Origin: Clostridium thailandense | GTDB lineage: Bacteria > Bacillota > Clostridia > Clostridiales > Clostridiaceae | Length of the DNA stretch: 64,000 bases | Direction of reading: 5' to 3' | Assembly (NCBI RefSeq): GCF_019207025.1 | Contig: NZ_JAEEGC010000014.1 | Coordinates: forward strand, 31,701-95,700 | Part shown: piece after piece, positions 29,790-38,382 of the stretch | Position numbering within the stretch: the stretch's first letter is position 1 | Layout: every line of letters begins with the position of its first letter | Position numbers and translations under genes: made by a program | Notes under the pieces: model-generated | Seen by the model: the letters and a program-made list of their open reading frames with translations, nothing else | Databases searched by the model: none | What the model was told of the DNA's origin: nothing

Positions 29790-30521
29790 ATGGTGGGGAT
29801 ACTATCTGATATAGGTAATGTCAGAAAAATAAACGAGGATTCAGTAGGTTATTATAAGAATGAAGGTTTTGGTGTTTATATTGTTGCTGATGGAATGGGC
29901 GGACATAATGCTGGAGAAGTAGCTAGCAAAATAGCTGTAGATACTATTATAGGTTATATAAAATCATTGAATGATCTAGAAGATATGGAAGGTATTTTAA
30001 TACACAGCATAAAGATGGCGAATAGAAAAATCTTTAGTCTATCCAAAAGTAATGATGGATTAGTTGGAATGGGGACAACTATAACTGCATGTTTAGTAAA
30101 AAATAATAAAATGATTGTAGCTAATGTGGGGGATAGTAGCTGTTACGTTATGAAGCTTAATGGTATTACCAAAGTAACAAAGGATCACTCATTAGTTCAG
30201 CAATTAGTTGATGAAGGAAGTATTACTGAAGAAGAAGCAGAAAGTCATCCTAATAAAAACATAATAACAAGAGCATTAGGAACAAATGAGTTTGTAGAAA
30301 TAGATACTTTTGATATAGAATTGAGTGATATTACTAAAGTAATTTTATGTACTGATGGATTGACTAATGGGGTTAATACAAGTGAAATGTATGATATAAT
30401 ATTTAATAATAATAACGAGGAATCTTGTATAAAGTTAGTTGAGCTTAGTAAACTGAAAGGTGGAAGAGATAATATATCAGTTATCGTATTTGAAGGAGAG
30501 TGTGAAGATGATAGGAACTAA
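29790..30521 (+). CDS. stp: PP2C-type serine/threonine phosphatase Stp (PrpC)
   Basis: Mn-dependent PPM phosphatase (243 residues) that reverses PrkC phosphorylation. Metal-ligand motifs DIGNVRKINEDSVG, VADGMGGHNAGEVAS, VGMGTTITACL, VANVGDSSCYVM and LCTDGLTN are present. Its 3' end overlaps prkC by 14 nt, which couples synthesis of phosphatase and kinase. Confidence 0.97.
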   Translation: MVGILSDIGNVRKINEDSVGYYKNEGFGVYIVADGMGGHNAGEVASKIAVDTIIGYIKSLNDLEDMEGILIHSIKMANRKIFSLSKSNDGLVGMGTTITACLVKNNKMIVANVGDSSCYVMKLNGITKVTKDHSLVQQLVDEGSITEEEAESHPNKNIITRALGTNEFVEIDTFDIELSDITKVILCTDGLTNGVNTSEMYDIIFNNNNEESCIKLVELSKLKGGRDNISVIVFEGECEDDRN

Positions 30522-32391
30522 GCTGGGTAATAGATATGAGTTGTTGGAGAAGATTGGAGAAGGAGGCATGGCGGTAGTTTATAAAGCAAAATGTCACTTG
30601 CTGAACCGCTATGTTGCTGTAAAAATACTAAAAGATGAATATTCTAATGATAAGGAATTTGTTGAAAAATTTAAAAGGGAAGCTGCAGCTGCAGCGAGTC
30701 TTTCTGATAATAATATAGTTAACATTTATGATGTAGGCACTCAAGAAGACATTAATTATATAGTAATGGAATATGTTAAGGGAAAGACATTAAAGGAAAT
30801 AATACGTGAAGAAGGAAAATTACCCACAGCCACAGCAATTAATATTGCATCACAAATAGGGAAGGCTTTGGAGTGTGCTCATAGAAACAACATAGTACAT
30901 AGAGATATAAAGCCTCATAACATTTTAGTGACTGAAGAGAGTGTGGTTAAAGTAACAGATTTTGGTATTGCAAAAGCATCAAATTCAGTTACTATAACTA
31001 ATTCTAGTAAAATAATGGGATCAGCTCATTATTTTTCACCAGAGCAAGCAAGAGGAAGTTATGTAGATTGTAGAACTGATATATATTCTCTTGGAATAGT
31101 AATTTATGAAATGGTAACAGGAAGAGTGCCTTATGATGCGGAAAGTCCAGTATCTGTGGCTTTAAAGCATATACAGGAACCAGTCGTTCCGCCAAAACAA
31201 TTAAATGAAAGAATACCTGAAAGTTTAAATAAGCTCATATTAAAAGCTATTGAAAAAGAGCCAATAAGAAGATATCAAAATGTGAAAGATATGATTAGTG
31301 ATTTGAAAAAAATAGAAAATAATCAAAATCTTAATATCTCGACTAACGTTTCAGACTCTGATATGACAAGAGTTATGGATCCTATAATAGTAAATGACAA
31401 ATACAAAAGAAATGAAGAATATGATGATGAATCGGCATATCATAGAAGAGGCATAGGATCTAAAAAGAGAAAAACATTAATTGGAGCTGCTATAGCAATA
31501 CTTGTAGTAGTTATAGGTGCTGTATCAGGATATTTTGCTTTTAGCAAAGTGGCAAATACTACAGAAACTACAGTACCTAATATAGTTGGTATGAAGCAGG
31601 ACGAAGCTAAAAAACTTGTTGAAGAAAGAAAGTTGAAATTTACAGCAATTGCAAAAGAAAAAAGTGATAAACCGGAAGGAACTGTTCTTAGAACATATCC
31701 TTCTGAAGGCACCAAGGTAAAAATAGATTCTGAAGTTAGGGTTAGTATAAGCGGAGGACAAGATAAATTAGAAGTACCAAGCTTAATAGGGGTAGATTTA
31801 AATTCAGCTAAAGAGATAATTTCAAACAGTGGTTTGAAACTGGGTAAAGTAACAAGGGAATATAGTGATACTATATCTAAAAATTCGGTTATAAGACAGA
31901 CTCCAGACGCCGAGACAAATGCGAACCCTAATACTAGCATAGATCTTGTAGTAAGTAGCGGACCACAAGTTAAATATATTGATGTACCGAATGTAGTTGA
32001 TAAGAATATAGATGAAGCAGCATCTATAATAAGTAATACTGGAGTTAAGATTTCAAAGAATGCAAAGGAAACAAACGATAAATCCCAAGATGGAAAAGTA
32101 ATAGACCAAAGTGCATCAGGATCAGTTAAAGAAGGAACAACTATAACTTTAACTTATTACAAGTATAAAGAGCCAGATGGTTCTTTAGGACAAAATGGAG
32201 GAACTCAAAACGGCACTCAAGGTAAGGATGGAACAACTCAGACCGCTGATGGAAGTCAAAATACTGGAACTAAGCCAAGTGATACAAATAAGCCAACTGG
32301 AAGCGATAAAGCTGGAACTAGTCAGCAGTCAGGAAGTCAAAATACTAAACCAAATTCCAATACACAAAGCAGTGGAACTCAAAATCCATAG
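30508..32391 (+). CDS. prkC: PASTA-domain serine/threonine kinase PrkC
   Basis: Transmembrane Hanks-type kinase (627 residues) that senses muropeptides. Kinase domain at about 1-270 with IGEGGMAVVY, catalytic Lys39, HRDIKPHN and DFG; a transmembrane helix near residue 330; then three extracellular PASTA repeats (each begins VPN/VPS...G). The last ~60 residues form a Gly/Ser/Thr/Gln/Asn-rich low-complexity tail outside the PASTA domains. ATG 30508 is chosen because GAAGGAGAG precedes it; a longer frame from 30460 has no ribosome site. Confidence 0.96.
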   Translation: MIGTKLGNRYELLEKIGEGGMAVVYKAKCHLLNRYVAVKILKDEYSNDKEFVEKFKREAAAAASLSDNNIVNIYDVGTQEDINYIVMEYVKGKTLKEIIREEGKLPTATAINIASQIGKALECAHRNNIVHRDIKPHNILVTEESVVKVTDFGIAKASNSVTITNSSKIMGSAHYFSPEQARGSYVDCRTDIYSLGIVIYEMVTGRVPYDAESPVSVALKHIQEPVVPPKQLNERIPESLNKLILKAIEKEPIRRYQNVKDMISDLKKIENNQNLNISTNVSDSDMTRVMDPIIVNDKYKRNEEYDDESAYHRRGIGSKKRKTLIGAAIAILVVVIGAVSGYFAFSKVANTTETTVPNIVGMKQDEAKKLVEERKLKFTAIAKEKSDKPEGTVLRTYPSEGTKVKIDSEVRVSISGGQDKLEVPSLIGVDLNSAKEIISNSGLKLGKVTREYSDTISKNSVIRQTPDAETNANPNTSIDLVVSSGPQVKYIDVPNVVDKNIDEAASIISNTGVKISKNAKETNDKSQDGKVIDQSASGSVKEGTTITLTYYKYKEPDGSLGQNGGTQNGTQGKDGTTQTADGSQNTGTKPSDTNKPTGSDKAGTSQQSGSQNTKPNSNTQSSGTQNP

Positions 32392-32500
32392 CAATGTTTG
32401 AGTTTAAATAGAAATTTATACACTAGTAGAAATGAATTAAGAGTTGGTAGTAAATACTAAAAATTTATAATTAAGAAGTCTTAAGTAAACTAAATTAAAA

Positions 32501-32846
32501 CTTTTATAGATAACCATCGCTGAAGGTTAACTTATAAAAAATATTTATTGGTAACAGCTAACACAAGTTAAATACTTTTTAGAAGACAGAGGACAATGAA
32601 GGAGTACGAAAAATCTTTAATTTAAAAGAAATTCCTGCTCTCTTGTTTCGCAGGACTACTTTCTGAGTATATGAATAAGCGATGTTTTGCATTAGCAAAA
32701 CAAGTATAAAAAAATAAATTAGTTTTCTGACGTAAGGAAGAAAACTCACCTTCACTGTCAATTGTCCTCTAAAAATATACTTACACCTTCCTGAAATTAC
32801 CAGTAATTCTCATAGTATAAGTTTAGTGTCGGCCATGGTGTCTACA
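32501..32846 (-). ncRNA. Candidate structured RNA / repeat element B between prkC and rsgA
   Basis: The 501-nt gap (32392-32892) has no gene with support. Read on the minus strand, 32844-32814 matches the 5' side of the element at 56584-56615: TAGACACC, GGCCGACA and CTTATACT are all shared in order. Its ends pair: TTAACTTATA (32527-32536) with TATAAGTTTA (32816-32825, 9 of 10), and TAGA..ACCAT (32506-32516) with ATGGT..TCTA (32835-32844). Inside is a second closed structure at 32588-32770. The coding strand is uncertain because the element is nearly symmetric. The remaining flanks (32392-32500 and 32847-32892) show nothing beyond AT-rich sequence and the rsgA ribosome site. Confidence 0.5.
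32588..32770. other. Inner multi-hairpin domain of element B
   Basis: A perfect 10-bp closing stem, AGAGGACAAT (32588-32597) with ATTGTCCTCT (32761-32770), encloses three hairpins: TCCTGC/GCAGGA (32633-32655), GTTTTGC/GCAAAAC with an ATTA loop (32684-32701) and AGTTTTCT/AGAAAACT (32721-32746). I do not recognise RNase P, tmRNA, SRP or T-box landmarks. Confidence 0.55.
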
Positions 32847-32892
32847 GTTTCCAAGTACTAATTTTTAACTAAAATTAATAATAGGAGGATTT

Positions 32893-33762
32893 ATGCAAGG
32901 TACAATAGTAAAAGGAATAGGTGGATTTTATTATATAAAGGTAGACGAAGGAATTGTTGAATGCAAGGCAAGGGGAAAGTTTAGACATAATGAGCTTACT
33001 CCTATGGTTGGAGATAAAGTAGAAATTACACTTAAAGAGGGAAAAGGTGTTATAGATAAAATTTATCCTAGAAGTAACGAATTAATTAGACCGGCAGTTG
33101 CAAATGTTACTCAGGCTTTAGTTGTATTTGCTTTGAAAAATCCTGAAATAAATGAGAATTTATTAAATAAATTCTTAATAAATTGTGAGTATAATAACCT
33201 AAAAGTAACAGTATGTTTTAATAAGTTAGATTTAATAAGTGAAGAAGAGAAAAATGAAATTGTAAGTATGATAAAAAGTGCAGGCTATGAAATCATTTTC
33301 TTAAAGGCAAAAGAAGGTTATGGCATTGATGAAGTTAAAGAAAAATTAAAAAATAATGTTACAGTACTTTGTGGACCATCTGGTGTTGGAAAATCAACGA
33401 TTTTAAATACAATAGCAGGTAGAGAGCTTATGGAGACAGGAGAGGTAAGTGAGAAGCTTCGAAGAGGCAAACATACAACAAGACATAGCGAACTTATAGA
33501 TATGGGAGATGGATTTATAGTTGATACTCCTGGATTTTCATCTTTTGATTTAGATTTTTTATCAAAGGATGAGTTGCAAAATTGTTTTCCAGAGTTCGCT
33601 GATTATATAGGAGATTGCAAATTTACTGGATGTCTTCACTATAAAGAGCCAGGTTGTGCTATTAAAGAAGCTGTTATAGAAAATAAAATAAATAGCAAAA
33701 GATATGAATTTTATATAAAAACATTAGAAGAAATAATGAGTAGGAGGAACAAACAATGGTAA
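32893..33762 (+). CDS. rsgA: Ribosome small-subunit GTPase RsgA (YloQ/CpgA)
   Basis: Circularly permuted GTPase that checks 30S maturation. N-terminal OB fold, G4 (FNKLD) precedes G1 ([12 protein letters not shown]) and G3 (DTPGF), and a C-terminal zinc site is seen in [14 protein letters not shown]. 289 residues. AGGAGG before the ATG; overlaps rpe by 7 nt. Confidence 0.97.
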   Translation: MQGTIVKGIGGFYYIKVDEGIVECKARGKFRHNELTPMVGDKVEITLKEGKGVIDKIYPRSNELIRPAVANVTQALVVFALKNPEINENLLNKFLINCEYNNLKVTVCFNKLDLISEEEKNEIVSMIKSAGYEIIFLKAKEGYGIDEVKEKLKNNVTVLCGPSGVGKSTILNTIAGRELMETGEVSEKLRRGKHTTRHSELIDMGDGFIVDTPGFSSFDLDFLSKDELQNCFPEFADYIGDCKFTGCLHYKEPGCAIKEAVIENKINSKRYEFYIKTLEEIMSRRNKQW

Positions 33763-34406
33763 AAATAGCGCCATCAATATTATCTGCAGATTTTTCTAAA
33801 TTAGGAGAAGATGTTAAAAATTTAGAAAGGTATGGTGCAGATTTTGTTCACATAGATGTAATGGATGGAATGTTTGTACCAAACATTTCTTTTGGAATAC
33901 CAATAATAAAAAGTATAAGGCCGATTACAAAACTTACTTTTGATGTACATTTAATGATTGAAGAACCATCAAGATACATAGAGGATTTTGTAAAAGCTGG
34001 GGCAGATATAATTACAATACATTATGAGACTGATAGACATATCGATAGAACTATAAACTATATAAAAAGCTTTGGGATTAAAGCTGGTATAGCTTTAAAT
34101 CCTGCTACGCCTGTAGAGCTTATAAAACACCTGATTCCAACTTTGGATATGGTATTGATAATGACTGTAAATCCGGGATTTGGTGGACAAAAGTACATAA
34201 ACTATTGTTCAGAAAAAATTAGAGAAGTTAAAGAGTTAAGTAATAAATATAACAAAGAGCTTATGATTCAAGTAGATGGAGGAGTGGGAAAAGAGAATAT
34301 AAAGAAGATTGTAGAATGTGGAGCTAATGTGCTCGTAGCTGGTTCAGCGGTATTCAAAGGTGGAAAGATAGAAGAAAATATTAAGGCTTTAAAAGAGGAA
34401 ATTTAA
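33756..34406 (+). CDS. rpe: Ribulose-phosphate 3-epimerase
   Basis: TIM-barrel enzyme of the pentose phosphate pathway, 216 residues. Family motifs [54 protein letters not shown] and [12 protein letters not shown] are present, with metal ligands His and Asp. Overlaps rsgA and precedes thiN by 1 nt. Confidence 0.98.
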   Translation: MVKIAPSILSADFSKLGEDVKNLERYGADFVHIDVMDGMFVPNISFGIPIIKSIRPITKLTFDVHLMIEEPSRYIEDFVKAGADIITIHYETDRHIDRTINYIKSFGIKAGIALNPATPVELIKHLIPTLDMVLIMTVNPGFGGQKYINYCSEKIREVKELSNKYNKELMIQVDGGVGKENIKKIVECGANVLVAGSAVFKGGKIEENIKALKEEI

Positions 34407-34407
34407 T

Positions 34408-35046
34408 ATGAAAATAGTTTTGGTATGTGGAGGTAATCCACCTTCTTATGAACTGCTAAAAGAAGAATTAGAGGATAGTGATTATTTAATCTGTGCAGAT
34501 AGTGGAGGAAATTGCTTGTACAGATACAAAATAGTGCCACACTATTTGATGGGTGATTTTGATTCTATAAATAGAGAAGCTTTAGAGTTTTTTACTGAAC
34601 ATGAGGAATGCAAAGTGGAAGAGTTTCCTACAGATAAAAATTTTACTGATACAGAGCTTGTGTTAAACAAAGCAGTAGAACTTGGCGGTACTGAAATCGT
34701 ATTTTTAGGATGTACAGGTACTAGAATAGATCATGTGATGAGTAATCTGGGAATGCTACGAAAGTGTTTAAATCTAAATATTAAAGGACATATAAGAGAT
34801 GAACATAATATAATAACTATATGTGACAAACCAGTTACTTTGAAAGGAGAAAAAGGATCTGCTTTTTCTATTCAAGCATATTGTGATTGTGTTGAGAAAG
34901 TAAATATTATAGGAGCAAGGTATAAGCTCACAGATTACGATTTAAGATTAGGGGACTCTCGTACTGTTTCTAATGAATTTTTGAATGATGATGTTCAAAT
35001 TTTATTTAAAAAAGGAACTCTCCTTATACTTTATAGTAAGGATTAA
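34408..35046 (+). CDS. thiN: Thiamine pyrophosphokinase
   Basis: Transfers pyrophosphate from ATP to thiamine to make TPP; 212 residues. Motifs CADSGGNCLYRY, LMGDFDSI, EFPTDKNFTDTELVL and GCTGTRIDHVMSNLG are typical. Last gene of the rsgA-rpe-thiN run, followed by a terminator. Confidence 0.95.
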   Translation: MKIVLVCGGNPPSYELLKEELEDSDYLICADSGGNCLYRYKIVPHYLMGDFDSINREALEFFTEHEECKVEEFPTDKNFTDTELVLNKAVELGGTEIVFLGCTGTRIDHVMSNLGMLRKCLNLNIKGHIRDEHNIITICDKPVTLKGEKGSAFSIQAYCDCVEKVNIIGARYKLTDYDLRLGDSRTVSNEFLNDDVQILFKKGTLLILYSKD

Positions 35047-35064
35047 AAAAATAGTTTTTGGTAG

Positions 35065-35097
35065 AAATAACTGATATTTAATATCAGTTATTTTTTA
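35065..35097 (+). terminator. Intrinsic terminator after thiN
   Basis: AAATAACTGATAT (35065-35077) with ATATCAGTTATTT (35081-35093), followed by T residues. A second AT-only inverted repeat lies right after it (35092-35105 with 35117-35130). Confidence 0.88.
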
Positions 35098-35192
35098 AAT
35101 TTATACATTTTTAATATATAAATTTAAAAATATGTAACAGTATGAGTTACAGAAGCATATAATATTATAGAGCAATTTTAAGGGATAATAAT

Positions 35193-35381
35193 ATGTCTAG
35201 GAAGTGTTTTAACAGCCCTAAGAAAAGCTGTAAAAGAAAGAAAAGAAAAACAGGGTGGATCATTGGGTCAATTGGAGTTGGAATAGTGATAACTTTTATT
35301 ATCCCTGTATGGGGATGGATAATAGCTGTAGGTGGGGCGCTAATTTATTGTGGATGGTATTTGATAGAAAACAATAAGTAG
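35193..35381 (+). CDS. Small membrane protein, function unknown (62 aa)
   Basis: 62-residue protein with a very basic N-terminus (SPKKSCKRKKRKT) and two predicted membrane segments (about residues 22-40 and 42-57, WIIGSIGVGIVITFIIPVWG and the following stretch). AAGGGATAAT before the ATG is a weak ribosome site. It is 12 nt upstream of spoVM, so it may be expressed with it during sporulation. I do not recognise the family. Confidence 0.65.
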   Translation: MSRKCFNSPKKSCKRKKRKTGWIIGSIGVGIVITFIIPVWGWIIAVGGALIYCGWYLIENNK

Positions 35382-35393
35382 GAGGTATGTCTT

Positions 35394-35465
35394 ATGAAAA
35401 TAATTACTATCAAACTTCCAGGATTTTTATCTTCTATTATAAAATTTTTTAAAAGAAATAAATAA
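35394..35465 (+). CDS. spoVM: Stage V sporulation protein M (23 aa)
   Basis: Tiny amphipathic helical protein that inserts in the curved forespore membrane and recruits SpoIVA. The sequence starts MKIITIKLPGFLSSIIKFF and ends basic; TIKLP with Pro9 is the core conserved in Bacillus SpoVM (26 aa). AGGAGG (35380-35385) is well placed. Its position between thiN and rpmB is the conserved location, and its partner spoIVA is at 17047. It is below usual gene-finder length limits. Confidence 0.94.
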   Translation: MKIITIKLPGFLSSIIKFFKRNK

Positions 35466-35574
35466 TTAACTTTAAGTTTCTCCTCTTTTTATGAAGGGGA
35501 GTCTTATTTTACTTTATAAGCCTACATAATTGTTATGTTTGGTGGCAAGCTAATATCGAGGAGAGGTGAAAGTA

Positions 35575-35703
35575 ATGCCAACTAAAAGCGAAAGAAAAAG
35601 TAGAAATGATAATAGAGGTAAAAATTCTAAAACTGCAAATCCAATTACTATGGATGCAGATGAGAATATGAAAAAGCCAGTAAAAGGTCTTCCGAAAATC
35701 TAA
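35575..35703 (+). CDS. Small hydrophilic protein, function unknown (42 aa)
   Basis: 42 residues, rich in Lys, Asn, Ser and Arg, starting MPTKSERKSRNDNRGK and ending MKKPVKGLPKI; no membrane segment or cysteine. GAGGAGAGGTGA gives a strong ribosome site 6 nt before the ATG, which is the main support for translation. It could be a spore-associated small basic protein given its neighbour spoVM, but this is only a guess. Confidence 0.6.
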   Translation: MPTKSERKSRNDNRGKNSKTANPITMDADENMKKPVKGLPKI

Positions 35704-35712
35704 TTAAATAAA

Positions 35713-35750
35713 AAAAGAGGCAGTCTGCAAAAAAATAATAGAGACTGCCT
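35713..35750 (-). terminator. Minus-strand intrinsic terminator downstream of rpmB
   Basis: On the minus strand AGGCAGTCT/AGACTGCCT (9 bp, 35750-35742 and 35726-35718) is followed by a seven-T run. It lies beyond the nearer rpmB terminator and would catch read-through. Confidence 0.75.
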
Positions 35751-35826
35751 AAAAACCAGATATAGGTTTATAAAGAAAGTAAATATTGTAAGAATTTCAA
35801 TTTAATACAATATTTGTGTAAGAAGT

Positions 35827-35862
35827 AAAAATGCAATTGTGTAAAACAACTGCATTTTTTTA
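35827..35862 (-). terminator. Bidirectional terminator between the 42-aa gene and rpmB
   Basis: A 14-bp stem (35827-35840 with 35846-35859) has T-runs on both sides. Pairing is slightly better on the minus strand (G-U in place of an A-C mismatch), 5 nt after the rpmB stop. Confidence 0.82.
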
Positions 35863-35866
35863 TTCC

Positions 35867-36058
35867 TTATATAGCACGTTGAACCTTTCCTGAACGAAGG
35901 CATCTTGTACAAACATGTATAGTCTTTGGTGTTCCTTCAACTATAGCTTTAACTTTTCTTATGTTTGGAGCCCAAGTTCTTTTGGATTGACGGTGTGAAT
36001 GGCTGTATTGTACACCAAATACAACACCTTTATTGCATATTTCGCACTTTCTTGACAT
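35867..36058 (-). CDS. rpmB: 50S ribosomal protein L28
   Basis: 63-residue zinc-binding (C+) form of L28 with Cys5, Cys8, Cys50 and Cys53, and the core GVVFGVQYSHSHRQSKRTW. The start at 36058 (minus strand) has AAGGAGGTG in front; a longer frame to 36100 runs through the ribosome site and a leader hairpin. It is the only minus-strand gene in this part, convergent with the spoVM cluster and divergent from asp23. Confidence 0.97.
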   Translation of the reverse strand: MSRKCEICNKGVVFGVQYSHSHRQSKRTWAPNIRKVKAIVEGTPKTIHVCTRCLRSGKVQRAI

Positions 36059-36077
36059 TAAAAACACCTCCTTAACA

Positions 36078-36104
36078 AATTGTGAAAAGAATCTCTTCAC
36101 AATT
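36078..36104 (-). promoter_or_regulatory. Leader hairpin in front of the rpmB ribosome site
   Basis: AATTGTGAA (36078-36086) and TTCACAATT (36096-36104) form a perfect 9-bp stem with a 9-nt loop, ending a few nt before the AAGGAGGTG of rpmB. Confidence 0.5.
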
Positions 36105-36262
36105 CAAACATTAATTATTTTACCACATAACATAGAATTTTTGCAAGTATATTATAAAATTAAATAACAAAAATAACATTATAAATAATATATTTCCTTG
36201 AATAAATCTCTTATTTAATATAAAATATGTTATATGGTCTATGACGGGAGGAGGATTTTATT

Positions 36263-36613
36263 ATGATAGGTAACATCACCTGTGAAAATGGGATTATAAG
36301 TTATACAGAAGAAGTAGTTGCCAATATCGTAGGGGTTTCAACTATGGAATGTTATGGTGTAGTTGGAATGGCATCAAGAAATGCAACGGATGGACTATGG
36401 GAACTAATAAGAAGTGAGAATTTAAGTAAGGGTGTTAAAGTTCGTTCTAAAGAAAATGGATTATCTATAGAATTATTTATTATGGTAGAGTATGGAACAA
36501 AAATATCAGTTATCGCGAATAACATTATTCAAAAAATAAAATATAACATAGAAAATTATACAGGTCTTAAAGTTTTAAATATTACAGTGAATGTTCAAGG
36601 TGTTAGAGTCTAG
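36263..36613 (+). CDS. Asp23/Gls24 family envelope stress protein (YloU)
   Basis: Asp23/Gls24 family protein (116 residues), YloU type. N-terminal ENGIISYTEEVVANIVGVSTMECYGVVGMA is characteristic. It is paired with the following DhaL/FakA-like gene, the conserved yloU-yloV arrangement. Staphylococcal Asp23 sits on the membrane and affects cell wall stress; the exact role here is unknown. GGGAGGAGG precedes the ATG. Confidence 0.93.
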   Translation: MIGNITCENGIISYTEEVVANIVGVSTMECYGVVGMASRNATDGLWELIRSENLSKGVKVRSKENGLSIELFIMVEYGTKISVIANNIIQKIKYNIENYTGLKVLNITVNVQGVRV

Positions 36614-36629
36614 GAGGTAGTTTTCAAAT

Positions 36630-38240
36630 ATGAAGTACTTAAAAATAGGTGGTCAGTGCTTTTACAATATGATGGTAAATGCCAATAATAAGTTAGAAGA
36701 ACAGAAGGATTATGTAAATTCGTTAAACGTTTTTCCAGTACCGGATGGTGATACAGGTACGAACATGTCCATGACTTTTAGAAGTGCAGTATCAGAAATT
36801 GAAAATATGCAGGATAAACCTATAGGTGAAATTGCAAGAAAGTTATCTAGAGGAGCTCTAATGGGAGCGAGGGGGAACTCAGGTGTAATACTTTCGCAAA
36901 TATTTAGAGGAATTGCAAAGGGTTTAGAGGAAAAGGATGAAGTTAACGCTGAAGAGTTTGCAAACAGCTTGATGGAAGGTTCAAAATCAGCTTATAAAGC
37001 TGTAATGAGACCAACAGAAGGTACAATACTTACAGTTATAAGAGTAGCTGGGGAAAGTGCTGTGAAATCAAATAGAGAAGATATATCTTCTCTATTAGGG
37101 GAAGTGTGTGAATATAGTAAGAATATACTAAATAAAACTCCAGAGATGCTGCCTGTACTTAAGAAGGCAAAGGTGGTAGATGCAGGTGGAATGGGTTTAT
37201 TGATAATATTACAAGGAATGTATGAAGTTTTAAAAGAAGATATACAAAAAGTTAATATGACTGATAGGGATAAGGAAATACAACAAATTGTTTCTCAAAA
37301 CTTAGATAAGCAAGATATAAAGTTTGGGTATTGTACTGAATTTTTTATTATTTCAAACAACATAAATGTAGATAACTTTAAAACTGAATTAGAAGTTATA
37401 GGTGATTCAATGGTAGTTGTAAAAGATGATGATATTGTTAAAGTTCATATTCATACTAATGACCCTGGTATGGTTTTATCTAAAGCTATTAAGCTAGGAG
37501 AACTTTCAAAAATTAAGATAGACAATATGAGAGAACAACATAGACATGTAATTCAAATGAAAGATGGAGAAAACATAGAAATAAAAAAATATGCTTTCAT
37601 AGCAGTGGCTATGGGTGAAGGAATAAAAAATATCTTTGAGGACTTAGGTGTAGATTTTGTAATTGAAGGTGGTCAGACAATGAACCCAAGTACTCAGGAT
37701 ATACTGGACTGCATAAGTAAAATGAATGCAGAAAATATTTTTGTACTTCCTAATAATAAAAACATAATTATGGCAGCTAATCAGGCTGCTGAGTTAAGTG
37801 ATAAAAAGGTAAAGGTCATTACTACTAAGACAATACCTCAAGGAATAACAGCAGTTACTGAATTTAATCCTAATCTTGACCTAGAGGACAACATACAAAT
37901 CATGAATAAAGGTATAGAAAATGTACAAAGTGGATCAGTAACTTATGCAGTTAGAGATACCGAAATAGATGGTAAGTTTATAAAAGAAGGAAATATTTTA
38001 GGGTTAGTTGAAGGAAAAATAACGAATGTTGGAGAGGATATTTTTCAAGTATGTGAGAATATAATTTCAACTATGGTAAATGAAGACAGTGAGTTAATTA
38101 CCTTATTTTATGGTAAAGACTGTAAAGAAGAAAAGGTAAAAGAATTTATAAAAAACATTCAAGAAAAGTATGAAAATGCTGATGTACAATACTATAGTGG
38201 ACAGCAACCATTATATTATTTTATAGTTTCAGTTGAGTAA
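36630..38240 (+). CDS. DAK2/FakA-like kinase domain protein (YloV)
   Basis: 536-residue protein. N-terminal DhaL/Dak2 nucleotide-binding domain with NVFPVPDGDTGTNMSMT and GARGNSGVILSQIFRG (the Mg-ATP phosphate ligands), a linker, and a C-terminal DegV-associated region. FakA of Staphylococcus phosphorylates fatty acids delivered by FakB, so this is likely its orthologue; no fakB is in the window. A terminator follows. Confidence 0.88.
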   Translation: MKYLKIGGQCFYNMMVNANNKLEEQKDYVNSLNVFPVPDGDTGTNMSMTFRSAVSEIENMQDKPIGEIARKLSRGALMGARGNSGVILSQIFRGIAKGLEEKDEVNAEEFANSLMEGSKSAYKAVMRPTEGTILTVIRVAGESAVKSNREDISSLLGEVCEYSKNILNKTPEMLPVLKKAKVVDAGGMGLLIILQGMYEVLKEDIQKVNMTDRDKEIQQIVSQNLDKQDIKFGYCTEFFIISNNINVDNFKTELEVIGDSMVVVKDDDIVKVHIHTNDPGMVLSKAIKLGELSKIKIDNMREQHRHVIQMKDGENIEIKKYAFIAVAMGEGIKNIFEDLGVDFVIEGGQTMNPSTQDILDCISKMNAENIFVLPNNKNIIMAANQAAELSDKKVKVITTKTIPQGITAVTEFNPNLDLEDNIQIMNKGIENVQSGSVTYAVRDTEIDGKFIKEGNILGLVEGKITNVGEDIFQVCENIISTMVNEDSELITLFYGKDCKEEKVKEFIKNIQEKYENADVQYYSGQQPLYYFIVSVE

Positions 38241-38264
38241 AAAAAGCCTTAAGGCTTTTTTTAT
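38241..38264 (+). terminator. Intrinsic terminator after the FakA-like gene
   Basis: AAAAAGCCTTAAGGCTTTTT palindrome followed by further T residues, directly after the stop. Confidence 0.85.
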
Positions 38265-38382
38265 TTGCAAAATTGTATTGTTTTGATGTATAGTGATATG
38301 GAAATAGATTTAAACAAATCATTTAATGCAAATGATATGAGATTGATATTAAAACTATATGACTAAAAATGGAGTGAGTTCA

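Noticed and set aside
31440..31940. 166-codon open frame on the minus strand inside prkC
   Set aside because: It is antisense to the TM and PASTA region of a clear kinase gene, has no ribosome site and its composition is that of a frame shadow.
32588..32770. 6S RNA, RNase P or SRP RNA
   Set aside because: Size would fit 6S RNA, but the three-hairpin multiloop is not the rod-with-bubble shape, and the conserved sequences of RNase P and SRP RNA are absent.
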